A stretch of DNA of 64,000 nt from Deinococcus arcticus (GCF_003028415.1 NZ_PYSV01000001.1:372001-436000), one strand, 5' to 3'. Positions 43,225 through 53,800 are shown, counted from the stretch's first letter. Numbers and translations: made by a program. Notes: a model not told the origin generated them from the sequence alone.

Positions 43225-43278
43225 AAAAACTGACCCCATCGCCAGGGCCAGATGCGCCTGCACGGTGGGGTCAGTTTT
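43225..43278 (-). terminator. Terminator-like inverted repeat between response regulator and pdxS
   Basis: AAAACTGACCCCA (43226-43238) and TGGGGTCAGTTTT (43266-43278) are perfect complements with a 27-base loop. On the minus strand the second arm ends in TTTTT directly before the pdxS promoter. It probably ends the rho operon. Confidence 0.65.
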
Positions 43279-43291
43279 GGGAGGGGTAGAG

Positions 43292-43696
43292 TCAGTTCTG
43301 GGACCAGCCGGCACCGGCGGCGTGGGCGCGCCGGATGGCCTCGACCAGCTGCGAGGGCCGAAACGGCTTGAGGAGGTAATGCTCCTGAATGCGCGGGCCC
43401 AGGTCGGGCGGGGTGGGCCGCGCGAGGCCCGACAGAAACACCACGGGCGGCAGCGTGTGGCCCACGGCCGCCAGCATGCGGCGCACCGTTTCAAAGCCGT
43501 CCCAGGGGGTCATCAGAACGTCCATCACGATCACGTCCGGAGCGCAGCCCGGCAGGGCCTCCAGCGCCGCCGGGCCGTTGGGGGCGGTGGTGACGTCAAA
43601 GCCCTGCAGGCTCAGGGTCAGGTCCAGCAACTCCAGAATCTGCGCCTCGTCATCCACGACAAGCAGGCGCAGGGGAGCTGCCCCGGGTGCGGTCAT
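43292..43696 (-). CDS. Stand-alone response regulator receiver protein
   Basis: A 134-residue single REC domain with no output domain. [10 protein letters not shown] holds the acidic pair, VIVMDVLM the phospho-accepting Asp, FLSGLARP the Ser/Thr switch and LLKPF the Lys. It probably acts by protein-protein contact, like CheY or Spo0F. The start overlaps the stop of the LysM/M23 gene as ATGA; no histidine kinase is adjacent. Confidence 0.88.
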   Translation of the reverse strand: MTAPGAAPLRLLVVDDEAQILELLDLTLSLQGFDVTTAPNGPAALEALPGCAPDVIVMDVLMTPWDGFETVRRMLAAVGHTLPPVVFLSGLARPTPPDLGPRIQEHYLLKPFRPSQLVEAIRRAHAAGAGWSQN

Positions 43697-45042
43697 GGCA
43701 GGATCGCCAGCGGATCCACCGTCTGCCCGGATACTCTCACCTCGAAATGCAGGTGGGGCCCGGTGCAGATGCCGGTGCAGCCGATATACCCCAGCAGGTC
43801 GCCCTGCCGGACCTGCTGCCCGGCCGCCACGGCCGTGCGGCTCATGTGGCCGTAGATGAGCAGACTGTTGCCGCTGCGGGTGTACACATTCAGGCCGTAG
43901 TCCCCGTAGCCGCTTTCCGAGACGGTGCCGTCGGCGGCGGCGTAAATGGGCGTGCCGTAGGGTGCGGCCAGATCAATGCCGCCGTGGAACACCTGCCGGT
44001 GGAATTCGATGTCGCGCTCGCCGTATCGGCTGGTCAGTCGGTAGTTGCGCATGGGCCACACCAGCGAGCGGCTGCCGGTGGCGGCGGCGCGGGTGGTGGG
44101 CGCAGCCGATACGGCGCGGGCAGTGGCCGCCGCGCGGGCACGGGCCTGGGCGGCGGCCTGCGCGGCCTCGTACTGGGCCTGCCGCTCGTAGGCCTGAATG
44201 CGGGCCTGCCGCTCGGGGCTGTTTTTCCAGGCCAGGTACTCTTCGTATTTCGCCTGGGCGGCGTAGCGGGCTTCCAGGCGGGCGCGCTCGCGGCCCTTTT
44301 TCCAGGTCAGAAAGCGCTCGTACTGGGCCTGCCGCTGCGCGATCAGGGCGGCGCGGCGTTCGGCCTCGCGCCGCTGGGCCAGTTGCTGGGCGAAGCCGGT
44401 CGCGCGGATGCCGGGCAGCAGCAGCTCATCGCCCACCTGCAACTCGGTGGGCAGCACGTCGTTGGCGCGGGCGGTTTCGACCAGATCGGCGCGGTAGCCG
44501 GCAATCAGGGACAGCGCATTCTGGCCGGGTTTGATGCGCACCAGCAGGCCCCGGGGACCGGTGGGCACGTTCAGCCGGGTGCCGGGCACAAGACGGTCCA
44601 GACTGGTGCGGTCCAGGTTCATGCCCAGCAGGTCCACCAGCGGCAGGCCAAAGCGTGCGGCCACGCCCGCCATGGTGTCGCCGGGGCGCACGCGGTAGCT
44701 CAGAACCGAATCTGGGCGCTCGGGGGCGCGTTCGGCCACGGCGCTGGGCAGGGCCAGGTGCCAGGTGCGCGCGCCCGGGTGGCGGCCAACCAGGGTCAGG
44801 TGGGCGGGGGGCACGCCGTAGCGCCGCGCCAGCTGCGCGGGGGTGGTGCGGCCGTCCGTCACCAGTTGCAGGGCGCGCTCGCCGGTGTCGCGGGTCAGCA
44901 CCACGTCGGGGGCGGGCGCCAGCACCGGGGTCAGTGGAGCGCCCAGGGGGGGAAGCAGGGGCGTGCTCTGGGCACTGGCCAGGCCCAGCAGGGCACACAG
45001 GGCGGCCACACGCAGGCCACCAGGAAAACGGGATCGAAACAA
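43693..45042 (-). CDS. LysM / M23 peptidase, envelope-associated
   Basis: A 449-residue secreted protein. Signal peptide (RVAALCALLGLASA), a LysM domain (YRVRPGDTMAGVAARFGLPLVDLLGMN) and a second LysM-like repeat (IKPGQNALSLIAGYR), then a long Gln/Arg/Ala-rich coiled-coil stretch (about 215-310), then a complete LytM/M23 domain: HGGIDLAAPYG and GPHLHFEVR hold the zinc ligands. It cuts peptidoglycan cross-bridges or regulates such cutting, as EnvC/NlpD proteins do. TTG start with GGAG upstream, 32 bases after rho. Confidence 0.88.
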   Translation of the reverse strand: MFRSRFPGGLRVAALCALLGLASAQSTPLLPPLGAPLTPVLAPAPDVVLTRDTGERALQLVTDGRTTPAQLARRYGVPPAHLTLVGRHPGARTWHLALPSAVAERAPERPDSVLSYRVRPGDTMAGVAARFGLPLVDLLGMNLDRTSLDRLVPGTRLNVPTGPRGLLVRIKPGQNALSLIAGYRADLVETARANDVLPTELQVGDELLLPGIRATGFAQQLAQRREAERRAALIAQRQAQYERFLTWKKGRERARLEARYAAQAKYEEYLAWKNSPERQARIQAYERQAQYEAAQAAAQARARAAATARAVSAAPTTRAAATGSRSLVWPMRNYRLTSRYGERDIEFHRQVFHGGIDLAAPYGTPIYAAADGTVSESGYGDYGLNVYTRSGNSLLIYGHMSRTAVAAGQQVRQGDLLGYIGCTGICTGPHLHFEVRVSGQTVDPLAILP

Positions 45043-45074
45043 GAGCAGACTCCGGAGAGAAACGAGAGCTGGGA

Positions 45075-47071
<1,997 letters not shown>

Positions 47072-47092
47072 AAACCGTTCTCCCTGAAAGCG

Positions 47093-47098
47093 ATTGTA
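47093..47098 (-). promoter_or_regulatory. -10 box of the transaldolase-rho operon
   Basis: TACAAT (within TATACAAT) on the minus strand, about 21 bases before the start codon, leaving room for the AGGGAGA ribosome-binding site. No clear -35. Confidence 0.5.
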
Positions 47099-47203
47099 TA
47101 CACCTGCGGGCGAAAAACACATGCGCGGGGTGAGAAAGGTGGGGCGGTCAAGAGGAGCGCAGGGGTCGAGCATACCCTGTCCCGGCGCGGCCGGCCGGCC
47201 AGA

Positions 47204-47233
47204 TTGACCACGCCCCCTGCCGCGGCCTACCAT
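47204..47233 (+). promoter_or_regulatory. Promoter of the T-box/ileS transcript
   Basis: TTGACC (47204-47209), 18-base spacer, TACCAT (47228-47233). A standard sigma-A type promoter placed at the start of the T-box leader. Confidence 0.6.
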
Positions 47234-47239
47234 GAGAGG

Positions 47240-47545
47240 CCACCGCCAGCAGTGGGGTGGAGACATGCAAGGGCGACCGAGAGGACAGTAGGGGTGCAGG
47301 GCAGCACGCAGCGAGCCAGGGACGGTGAGAGCCTGGGCAGCCAGCCGCACCGCCGAAGATCACCTCCCGCGCCGGTGGAAGAAAGGCCCTTCACGGCAAT
47401 TCACGAAGGCCAACTAGACCCACCCGGACACCCCCCGGCAGAGGGCCGCAACGAGGCCGCCCCCGGCGGCGAAGTTGGGTGGTACCACGCACACGCTCTG
47501 AGCGGCGCGTCCCAGCACATCAGCTGAGACGCGCCGTTTTTGGCT
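47240..47545 (+). ncRNA. T-box riboswitch for isoleucine, upstream of ileS
   Basis: A tRNA-sensing leader. Stem I carries the conserved distal pair with GGTGAGAGCCTGG; the specifier loop shows GAAG-ATC-ACC with an ATC (Ile) codon at 47359-47361. The T-box itself, AAGTTGGGTGGTACCACGC (47472-47490), has the TGGT bulge that pairs with an ACCA 3' end, matching discriminator base A of tRNA-Ile. CGGCGCGTC (47503-47511) and GACGCGCCG (47528-47536) form the terminator, followed by TTTTT. Uncharged tRNA-Ile should stabilise the antiterminator and allow ileS transcription. Confidence 0.9.
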
Positions 47546-47581
47546 TGTTCTGATTTTTTGCTTGTTCCTGGAGGTGAAGGC

Positions 47582-47683
47582 ATGACCACAGCGCAGCTTC
47601 AAGTGCAGATTCGGACGCGGGTGATCCCCGCTTTTCCCGCCCAGTGCCCCTTCACCTCTCCCCTTTCCTCGGAGCCTCTATGA
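47582..47683 (+). CDS. Possible 33-residue upstream ORF coupled to ileS
   Basis: The ATG at 47582 has a strong GGAGGTGAAGG ribosome-binding site, better placed than the GGAG before ileS. The ORF ends with TGA overlapping the ileS ATG as ATGA. The peptide has two Ile codons (in QIRTRVIP) and no recognisable domain. It lies after the T-box terminator. It may couple translation to ileS or be fortuitous. Confidence 0.4.
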   Translation: MTTAQLQVQIRTRVIPAFPAQCPFTSPLSSEPL

Positions 47684-50600
47684 CCACCTTTAAACCCGTG
47701 CCGCAAAACCCGAATTTTCCCGCCATGGAAGGCGACATCCTGGCCTTCTGGAAGGAGGGGCGCATCTTTGAGCGCTCGCTGGAACAGACCAAGGGGGGGC
47801 CGGTTTTTACCTTCTACGAGGGGCCGCCCACCGCCAACGGGCAGCCCGGCGTGCACCACGTGCAGGCCCGCAGCTTCAAGGACCTGTTTCCGCGCTTCCG
47901 CACCATGCAGGGCCACCATGTGCCGCGCAAGGCGGGCTGGGATACCCACGGCCTGCCGGTGGAACTGGGCGTGGAAAAGAAGCTGGGCCTGAACTCCAAG
48001 CGTGAGGTGGAAGCCTACGGCATTGACCGTTTTAACGCCGAGTGCCGCGCCAGCGTGTTCGAGTACGAGGCCGAGTGGCGCCGCTTCACCGAGCGCATGG
48101 GCTACTGGGTGGACTTAGACGACGCGTATCTGACGCTTCACAAGGATTACATCGAGAGCGTGTGGTGGAGCGTCAAGGGGCTGGACGAGAAGGGGCTGCT
48201 GTACAAGGGTTTCCGGGTGGCGCCGTACTGTCCCAAAGACGGCACCACGCTGTCCAATGCGGAAGTCAGTGAGGGCTACAGGGATATTCAGGACCCCAGC
48301 GTGTACGTGCCGTTCCGGCTGAAGGACCCTGCCCGCCTGGATCTGCCGGAGGGCGCCGCGTTCCTGGTCTGGACGACCACCCCATGGACGCTGCCCTACA
48401 ACGTGGGCGTGGCGATCCACCCGGACTTTACGTACGTGGCGGCGAAGGATAAAGAAGGCGCTGTTCTCATCCTGGCCGCCAGCCTGAAAAATGAGGTGCT
48501 GGGCGAGGCCGCCGAGGTGGTGAAGACCTTCGTGGGCCGCGAGCTGGACCGTGTGGCCTATGAGCCGCTGTTTACCGAAGCCTACGAGGCCGAGGGCGAG
48601 GGCAAGCCGGTGTGGCTGAGCGGGCTGGACACCTATGTGAGCGACTCCGACGGCACCGGCATCGTGCATACGGCGCCGGCCTTCGGTGAGGACGATATGC
48701 GCCTGGCGCGCAACTACGGCTTTCCGGTGGTCGTGGGCGTGGACAGCGAGGGCAAGCACCGATTCGGGCCGTGGAAGGGGGTGTTCTTCCGCGACGCGAA
48801 CACCGAGATCGTGCGTGATCTGCGCGCCCGGGGCCTGATGTGGCGGGAAAAGAACTTCCTGCACGCCTATCCGCACTGCTGGCGCTGCGGCACCCCGCTG
48901 ATGTACTACGCCACCGAGAGCTGGTATCTGAACAACACCCGCCTCAAGGCGCGGCTGATCGAGCTGAACCAGACCATTGACTGGCACCCGCCGCACATCC
49001 GCAATGGGCGTTACGGGGGCTGGCTGGAGAACCTGATTGACTGGAACGTGTCGCGCAGCCGCTACTGGGGCACGCCGCTGCCGGTGTGGGAGGCCGAGGA
49101 CGGCGAGTACCGCGTGGTGGGCAGCTACGCCGAGTTGAGTGAGCTGAGTGGGCGCCCGGAGGTGACGGGCCCCGACTTTGATCCGCACCGCCCGTTTGTG
49201 GACGACATCACCTTTGAGGTCAGCGGCAAGACCTTCCGGCGCGTACCGTACGTGATGGACGTGTGGTACGACTCGGGCGCCATGCCCTTTGCGCAGCACC
49301 ACTATCCCTTCGAGAACAGGGAGAAGTTCGAGGCGGGCGGCTTTCCCGCCGACTTCATCGCGGAGGCCATTGACCAGACGCGGGGGTGGTTTAACAGCCT
49401 GCACCAGATCGGCACCATGGTCTTTGACTCGGTGGCGTACAAGTCTGTGATCTGCTCGGGGCACATTCTGGACGAGAAGGGCGCCAAGATGTCCAAGAGC
49501 AAGGGGAACATCGTGAGCCCCTGGGATGTGTTCGAGCTGTACGGCGCCGACGCCGCGCGCTGGTACATGTATGTCAGTGCGCCGCCCGAACTCAGCCGCC
49601 GCTTCGGCATGAATCTGGTGGGCGAGGCCTTCCGCAGCTACTTCCTGACGCTGTGGAACACTTACTCCTTTTTCGTGCTGTACGCGAATCTGGACCGCCC
49701 GGACCTGGGGGCCGCCGCCCCCGTGGCCGAGCGCCCGGAGGTGGACCGCTGGCTGGTGGCCAAGGTGCAGGCACTGATCGCTGCGGTGACCGAACGCCTG
49801 GAGAACTACGATCCCACCGGGGCCAGCCGCGCGCTGCAGGACTTTGTGGTGGAAGACCTGAGCAACTGGTACGTGCGGCGCAACCGCCGGCGCTTCTGGG
49901 GCGAGGGCGGACAGGTGGACCACAACGCCTACGCCACGCTGCACTTTGCGCTGGTGACGGTGACCACGCTCACGGCCCCCTTCACGCCGTTCCTGGCCGA
50001 GACGCTGTATGGCAACCTCGTGCGCTCGCTGGACCCCGGGGCGCCGGACAGCGTGCACCTGACCGCTTGGCCGGTGGTGGACGAGGCCCTCTCGGCGCCG
50101 ACGCTGGTGAATGAAATGGACGCCGTGCTGCGCGTGGTCAGCCTGGGCCGGGCGGTGCGTGGGCAGACCGGGCTGCGCCAGCGCCAGCCGCTGCCCAAGG
50201 TGATGGTGCGGGCGCGCACCGCCGAGCAGACAGCGGCCCTGGGCCGCTTTGCCGAGCAGATCAAGGAAGAGCTGAACGTGAAAGAGGTCGAGCTGATGGA
50301 CCAGTTCACGGAACTGGTGCGCTACCAGTTGCGCCCGAATCTGCCGGTGCTGGGCAAGAAATTTGGCAAGGCCGTGCCCCAGGTGCGCGCCGCCCTGGGG
50401 GCAGCGGACGCCAGTGAAGTCGCCCGCTTTGTGCGTGACAGCAAGCAGTTTGAGGTGGTGGCGCCCACCGGCGAGCGCTTTGAGCTGGGGCCGGACGAGG
50501 TGCTGGTGGACGCCCAGTCGCCAGAGGGCTTTGCCGCCCAGGAGGAAGCCGGCTACCTGGTGGCCTTTGACACCACACTGACGCGCGAGCTGGAACTGGA

Positions 50601-50853
50601 AGGGCTGGCACGCGACCTGGTGCGCGGCGTGCAGGACGCGCGCAAGAAGGCGGGCTTTGAGGTGCAGGACCGCATTGCCCTGCATCTGGAGCTGAGCGGC
50701 GACGCCCGCGAAGCCGCCGAGGCGTGGCAGGAATACCTGATGAGTGAGACGCTGGCGGAAACGCTGGTGTTTGGCGTGGCCGATGGCTTTGCGGCCGAGG
50801 TTGAAGGCGGCACGGCCTACCTGGAGAAGCTGGAGGTCGTCAGCCACAACTGA
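47680..50853 (+). CDS. ileS: Isoleucyl-tRNA synthetase, IleRS2-type with GXHH signature
   Basis: A 1057-residue class I synthetase, eukaryotic-like (type 2) by length and motifs. The catalytic signature that is normally HXGH reads GVHH at residues 57-60 (TANGQPGVHHVQAR). KMSKS is intact at 603-607. The editing domain shows LVWTTTPWTLPYN; WDTHGLPVELGVEKKLG is IleRS-typical; a CWRCGTPL pair suggests zinc. The C-terminal region carries the DALR-type anticodon domain. The ATG at 47680 was chosen for its family start and GGAG; regulated by the T-box upstream. Confidence 0.96.
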   Translation: MTTFKPVPQNPNFPAMEGDILAFWKEGRIFERSLEQTKGGPVFTFYEGPPTANGQPGVHHVQARSFKDLFPRFRTMQGHHVPRKAGWDTHGLPVELGVEKKLGLNSKREVEAYGIDRFNAECRASVFEYEAEWRRFTERMGYWVDLDDAYLTLHKDYIESVWWSVKGLDEKGLLYKGFRVAPYCPKDGTTLSNAEVSEGYRDIQDPSVYVPFRLKDPARLDLPEGAAFLVWTTTPWTLPYNVGVAIHPDFTYVAAKDKEGAVLILAASLKNEVLGEAAEVVKTFVGRELDRVAYEPLFTEAYEAEGEGKPVWLSGLDTYVSDSDGTGIVHTAPAFGEDDMRLARNYGFPVVVGVDSEGKHRFGPWKGVFFRDANTEIVRDLRARGLMWREKNFLHAYPHCWRCGTPLMYYATESWYLNNTRLKARLIELNQTIDWHPPHIRNGRYGGWLENLIDWNVSRSRYWGTPLPVWEAEDGEYRVVGSYAELSELSGRPEVTGPDFDPHRPFVDDITFEVSGKTFRRVPYVMDVWYDSGAMPFAQHHYPFENREKFEAGGFPADFIAEAIDQTRGWFNSLHQIGTMVFDSVAYKSVICSGHILDEKGAKMSKSKGNIVSPWDVFELYGADAARWYMYVSAPPELSRRFGMNLVGEAFRSYFLTLWNTYSFFVLYANLDRPDLGAAAPVAERPEVDRWLVAKVQALIAAVTERLENYDPTGASRALQDFVVEDLSNWYVRRNRRRFWGEGGQVDHNAYATLHFALVTVTTLTAPFTPFLAETLYGNLVRSLDPGAPDSVHLTAWPVVDEALSAPTLVNEMDAVLRVVSLGRAVRGQTGLRQRQPLPKVMVRARTAEQTAALGRFAEQIKEELNVKEVELMDQFTELVRYQLRPNLPVLGKKFGKAVPQVRAALGAADASEVARFVRDSKQFEVVAPTGERFELGPDEVLVDAQSPEGFAAQEEAGYLVAFDTTLTRELELEGLARDLVRGVQDARKKAGFEVQDRIALHLELSGDAREAAEAWQEYLMSETLAETLVFGVADGFAAEVEGGTAYLEKLEVVSHN

Positions 50854-50859
50854 GTGTGA

Positions 50860-50901
50860 GGGCGGGGTGGGAAGCAGGATTGGCTGCTCCCCACCCCGCC
50901 C
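50860..50901 (+). terminator. First hairpin after ileS
   Basis: GGGCGGGGTGGG (50860-50871) pairs with CCCACCCCGCCC (50890-50901). No T-run follows. Confidence 0.5.
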
Positions 50902-50931
50902 GAGCACAGCCAACACCTCTGCCTGTTGGAG

Positions 50932-50962
50932 CCGCCCGGCGAAGAGCCTGGGCGGTTTTTTC
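50932..50962 (+). terminator. Intrinsic terminator of ileS
   Basis: CCGCCC with GGC, loop, GCC and GGGCGG, followed by TTTTTT at 50955-50961. Confidence 0.75.
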
Positions 50963-51037
50963 AGGTCATCGCCAGGCTCTGTCGGCGCAGAGCCCATCAA
51001 GACAGAGCCAGCAAATAAACAGAACACTGAACAGTTT

Positions 51038-51102
51038 TTGCTGGCAAGATTTACCTAAGAAATGGCAAGTTGCCAGCAAAATGGTAATCTGTTGGCAGGA
51101 GG
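51038..51102 (+). promoter_or_regulatory. Operator-like array and promoter of the 106-residue protein
   Basis: Two palindromes of form TTGCNNGCAA lie 32 bases apart (51038-51047 and 51070-51079). The second overlaps another palindrome, TGGCAAGTTGCCA (51063-51075). TTTTGCTGGCAA and TTGCCAGCAAAA are a perfect 12 bp inverted pair. TAATCT (51085-51090) is a likely -10 and AGGAGG (51097-51102) the ribosome-binding site. The layout suggests a repressor, possibly the encoded protein itself. Confidence 0.55.
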
Positions 51103-51106
51103 TTCT

Positions 51107-51427
51107 ATGGCCACACGAAGCATGTCCCGGGTTCAGACCCTGATTCAGACGGTTCTGGAGGAGAGGGCCGCTCGCGGCATCGAGGGCGATCTGCCCGAAA
51201 GCAAGGTGACGCTGCGCCTGAGTGCGCCCGACGCGTTCTGGCTGGCGCAACTGGCCGAACTGATGGACGCCACGCGAACCCGCGCCGCCGCGCAGCTGCT
51301 GTCTGCCGCCATTCGCGACGCGGCCCAGACCGCCAAGCTGCCCACTGAAGGCGACGCCTTTCGAGAAGCGCTTCAGGCATTTATCGAGCGTGAGTTTCAC
51401 GCCGAGCCTGAAAAATCCCAGTCCTGA
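51107..51427 (+). CDS. Small helical protein, possible autoregulating DNA-binding protein
   Basis: A 106-residue soluble protein. The segment SKVTLRLSAPDAFWLAQLAELMDATRTRAAAQLLSAAIRDAA reads as a beta strand followed by two helices, as in ribbon-helix-helix or relaxosome-type DNA-binding proteins, but I cannot assign the family. Both ends are charged. The start has AGGAGG four bases upstream. The palindromic array directly before it supports DNA binding by inference only. The cation antiporter gene follows 99 bases later. Confidence 0.6.
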   Translation: MATRSMSRVQTLIQTVLEERAARGIEGDLPESKVTLRLSAPDAFWLAQLAELMDATRTRAAAQLLSAAIRDAAQTAKLPTEGDAFREALQAFIEREFHAEPEKSQS

Positions 51428-51526
51428 TCGGGGGTCTTTCCCTGCCCTCCTGTCTCATCTTTTTGCCCTTCTTTTTCTGATTTTTCCTTTTCGCCTGCTG
51501 ACATTTTTTTCAAGGAGACGATCCTT
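51428..51526 (+). other. Pyrimidine-rich leader of the antiporter gene
   Basis: About 85 bases of nearly continuous C/T with several T5-T7 runs on the plus strand, strikingly A+T/pyrimidine-rich for this genome, ending in AAGGAGA before the TTG start at 51527. No hairpin is evident. It may be a Rho-accessible, unstructured leader or terminator of the preceding gene. Confidence 0.4.
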
Positions 51527-53014
51527 TTGAACACTGGACTGATTCTGCTTGTAGGAGGCGGCCTGCTGCTGCTGAGCCTGATCGCCAGCAAGGTGGGTGG
51601 CCGCCTGGGCCTGCCCGGGCTGCTTCTTTTTCTGATTATCGGCATGCTGGCGGGCAGTGACGGCCCAGGCGGCATCGCGTTTGAAAATTACGAAGTCACC
51701 CAGTTCGTGGGCATCATCGCCCTGGCTTTCATTCTGTTTACCGGGGGGCTGGAAACCAACTGGCGCACCACCCGGCCGGTGCTGTGGTCCGGGATTTCAC
51801 TGGCCACAGTGGGGGTCGTCCTGACCACGGGCATCGTGGGGGCGGCGGCCCATTCCCTCTTCGGGTTGCCCTGGGTGGTGGCCCTGCTGCTGGGCGCCAT
51901 TGTGGCTCCCACTGACGCCAGCGCCGTCTTCTCGGTGCTCAAGGAGCGGGCCCTGGGGCTGAAGGGCAACATCCGGCCCATGCTGGAGTTCGAGTCGGGC
52001 ATCAACGACCCCACCGCTGTTGTATTGGTCATTGGCCTGACCGCGATGGCGCTGCACCCCGAGAAATCGCCTCTGGACCTGCTGGTCAAGTTTGCCGAGG
52101 AGATGGCGCTGGGCGGCGTGCTTGGCTACGGCCTGGGACGGCTGGCGGTTCCCCTCATCAACCGCGTGCGCCTGCCCCTGGAAGGGCTGTATTCGGTGCT
52201 GACAGTGGCCATCGTGGCAGTGATTTACGGCCTGACGGCGGCCGTGCACGGCAGCGGCCTGCTGGCGGTGTACATCGCCGGGGTGGTGCTGGGCAACAGC
52301 GACTTTGTTCATAAGCGCTCGCTGCGGCATTTCCACGAGGGCCTGACGTATCTGCTGGAGGTGGGGATGTTCCTGTTGCTGGGCCTGCTGGTCTTTCCCA
52401 CACAGCTGCCTGCGGTGGCCGCGCCTTCTCTGCTGCTGGCGGCGGTGTTGGTGTTCGTGGCCCGTCCGGCAGCGGTGTATCTCAGCCTGCTGGGCGTGCG
52501 GATGCCGCTGGCGCACAAAACTATGGTGGCGTGGGTGGGTCTGCGCGGCGCCGTGCCGGTGGTGCTGGCGACCTTCCCCGTGATTGCGGGCGTGCCTGGA
52601 GCGCCGCTGCTGCTGAACGTGGCGTTCTTTCTGGTGCTGGTGTCCATTCTGGTGCAGGGCACGTCGCTGCCCTTTGTGGCGCGCTGGCTGGGGGTTGGCG
52701 CGCCGCTGGACGGCCCCTCGGTCATGCCCCTGGAATATACGCCGACCGGCGCGGGCAAGAACGACCTGATTGAAATCACCGTGCCCGCAACCTCTGGCTT
52801 TGTGGGGCGCCGCATTCTGAACCTGGGGCTGCCCGCCGAGGCCCTGATCGTGCTGATCTGCCGCGAGGACGAGTACATCATTCCCCGTGGCGACACCCGC
52901 CTTCAGGCCGGCGATGTGCTTCAGATTCTGGCCGCCCGCCCCTTTGCCGACACCGTGCAGGCCCGGATGGCAGCGCCCAGAAGCGAGTTGCGGTCGCCCG
53001 TGGGGCCAGGATGA
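51527..53014 (+). CDS. CPA1-family cation/proton antiporter (NhaP2/CvrA-like)
   Basis: A 495-residue membrane protein with about 12-13 hydrophobic helices and a C-terminal RCK_C/TrkA-C domain (about 405-480: IEITVPATSGFVGRRI, RGDTRLQAGDVLQIL). The ion-binding region shows GAIVAPTDASAVFSVL and ESGINDPTAVVLV with the conserved Asp/Asn-Asp. The regulatory ligand-binding domain suggests a K+/H+ antiporter controlled by nucleotide. TTG start with AAGGAGA upstream. Confidence 0.9.
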   Translation: MNTGLILLVGGGLLLLSLIASKVGGRLGLPGLLLFLIIGMLAGSDGPGGIAFENYEVTQFVGIIALAFILFTGGLETNWRTTRPVLWSGISLATVGVVLTTGIVGAAAHSLFGLPWVVALLLGAIVAPTDASAVFSVLKERALGLKGNIRPMLEFESGINDPTAVVLVIGLTAMALHPEKSPLDLLVKFAEEMALGGVLGYGLGRLAVPLINRVRLPLEGLYSVLTVAIVAVIYGLTAAVHGSGLLAVYIAGVVLGNSDFVHKRSLRHFHEGLTYLLEVGMFLLLGLLVFPTQLPAVAAPSLLLAAVLVFVARPAAVYLSLLGVRMPLAHKTMVAWVGLRGAVPVVLATFPVIAGVPGAPLLLNVAFFLVLVSILVQGTSLPFVARWLGVGAPLDGPSVMPLEYTPTGAGKNDLIEITVPATSGFVGRRILNLGLPAEALIVLICREDEYIIPRGDTRLQAGDVLQILAARPFADTVQARMAAPRSELRSPVGPG

Positions 53015-53047
53015 GCGGCGCAGTGCGGCTGGTGTGGGGGTGGGGGC

Positions 53048-53680
53048 ATGACGCGACCTGACCGGACGCCACCCGCCTCTGGACTGCCCAGGCTTCTGGG
53101 TGCTCTTCCCCTGTGGCTGCTCCTCCTGCCCTTTGGAGTCAGTTTCGCACTGGCCGCCTGGGCCCTGCCGCGCCAACCGGAGCGGGTGCCGGTGCACTGG
53201 AACGCCGCGGGCCAGCCTGACCGCTGGGGCAGTCCTGCGCAAGCCCTGTTGGTCCTGCCCGGGAGCCTGCTGTTTGGGGCGCTGGTGGTGCTTGCGGCGG
53301 CCCGGGCCGGGTCCACCAGCCAGCCGCTGCTGAAGGCAGTGGTACTGGGCTTGGGCCTGATGGCACTGGGCGACGTGGCGGCGCAGGCTTTTGGGTGGAA
53401 CAGCTTCCGGGTCACGATGGGCACCCTGGGGCTGCTGTTCCTGCTGGTGGGCCCAGCACTGGGGGCGTCCGGGCCCTCAGCGCTGAATGGACCGCGCCTG
53501 AGCCGGGCCACCCTGCGGCGGTTGGGTCAGGCCTGGACGCTGCTGGGCGCCCTGGTGATGCTGGCCAGTCTGCTTGCCCCCGCAGCGGTCTGGATCACCG
53601 CGACTTTACTGGTGGGCCTGCCTGTCTTGGGCCTGGCGGTCATCGTGGGCGCGCGGCAGGAGCAAGACACCGCTCAGTAG
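53048..53680 (+). CDS. SdpI/DUF1648-family membrane protein
   Basis: A 210-residue protein with about five to six hydrophobic segments. The DUF1648 signature PERVPVHWNAAGQPDRWGS follows the first helix. SdpI-type proteins give immunity to a cannibalism toxin in Bacillus, but most family members have unknown roles. It starts 33 bases after the antiporter stop and may be co-transcribed. Confidence 0.78.
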   Translation: MTRPDRTPPASGLPRLLGALPLWLLLLPFGVSFALAAWALPRQPERVPVHWNAAGQPDRWGSPAQALLVLPGSLLFGALVVLAAARAGSTSQPLLKAVVLGLGLMALGDVAAQAFGWNSFRVTMGTLGLLFLLVGPALGASGPSALNGPRLSRATLRRLGQAWTLLGALVMLASLLAPAAVWITATLLVGLPVLGLAVIVGARQEQDTAQ

Positions 53681-53800
53681 GCTCAATGTTCTGCCGCGAA
53701 GCACAGCCGATCTGGGAGGGACCAAGCGGGACGAACTCAGGATAACCTGGACCGGCCCGAAGGCGCGAACATGAGGCCGATCCTCTTGGACCGTGCAAAC

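Noticed and set aside
48115..51027. Very long minus-strand reading frame opposite ileS
   Set aside because: An antisense artefact of G+C-rich third positions; its product is His/Gln/Ala-rich and family-less, and ileS is certain.
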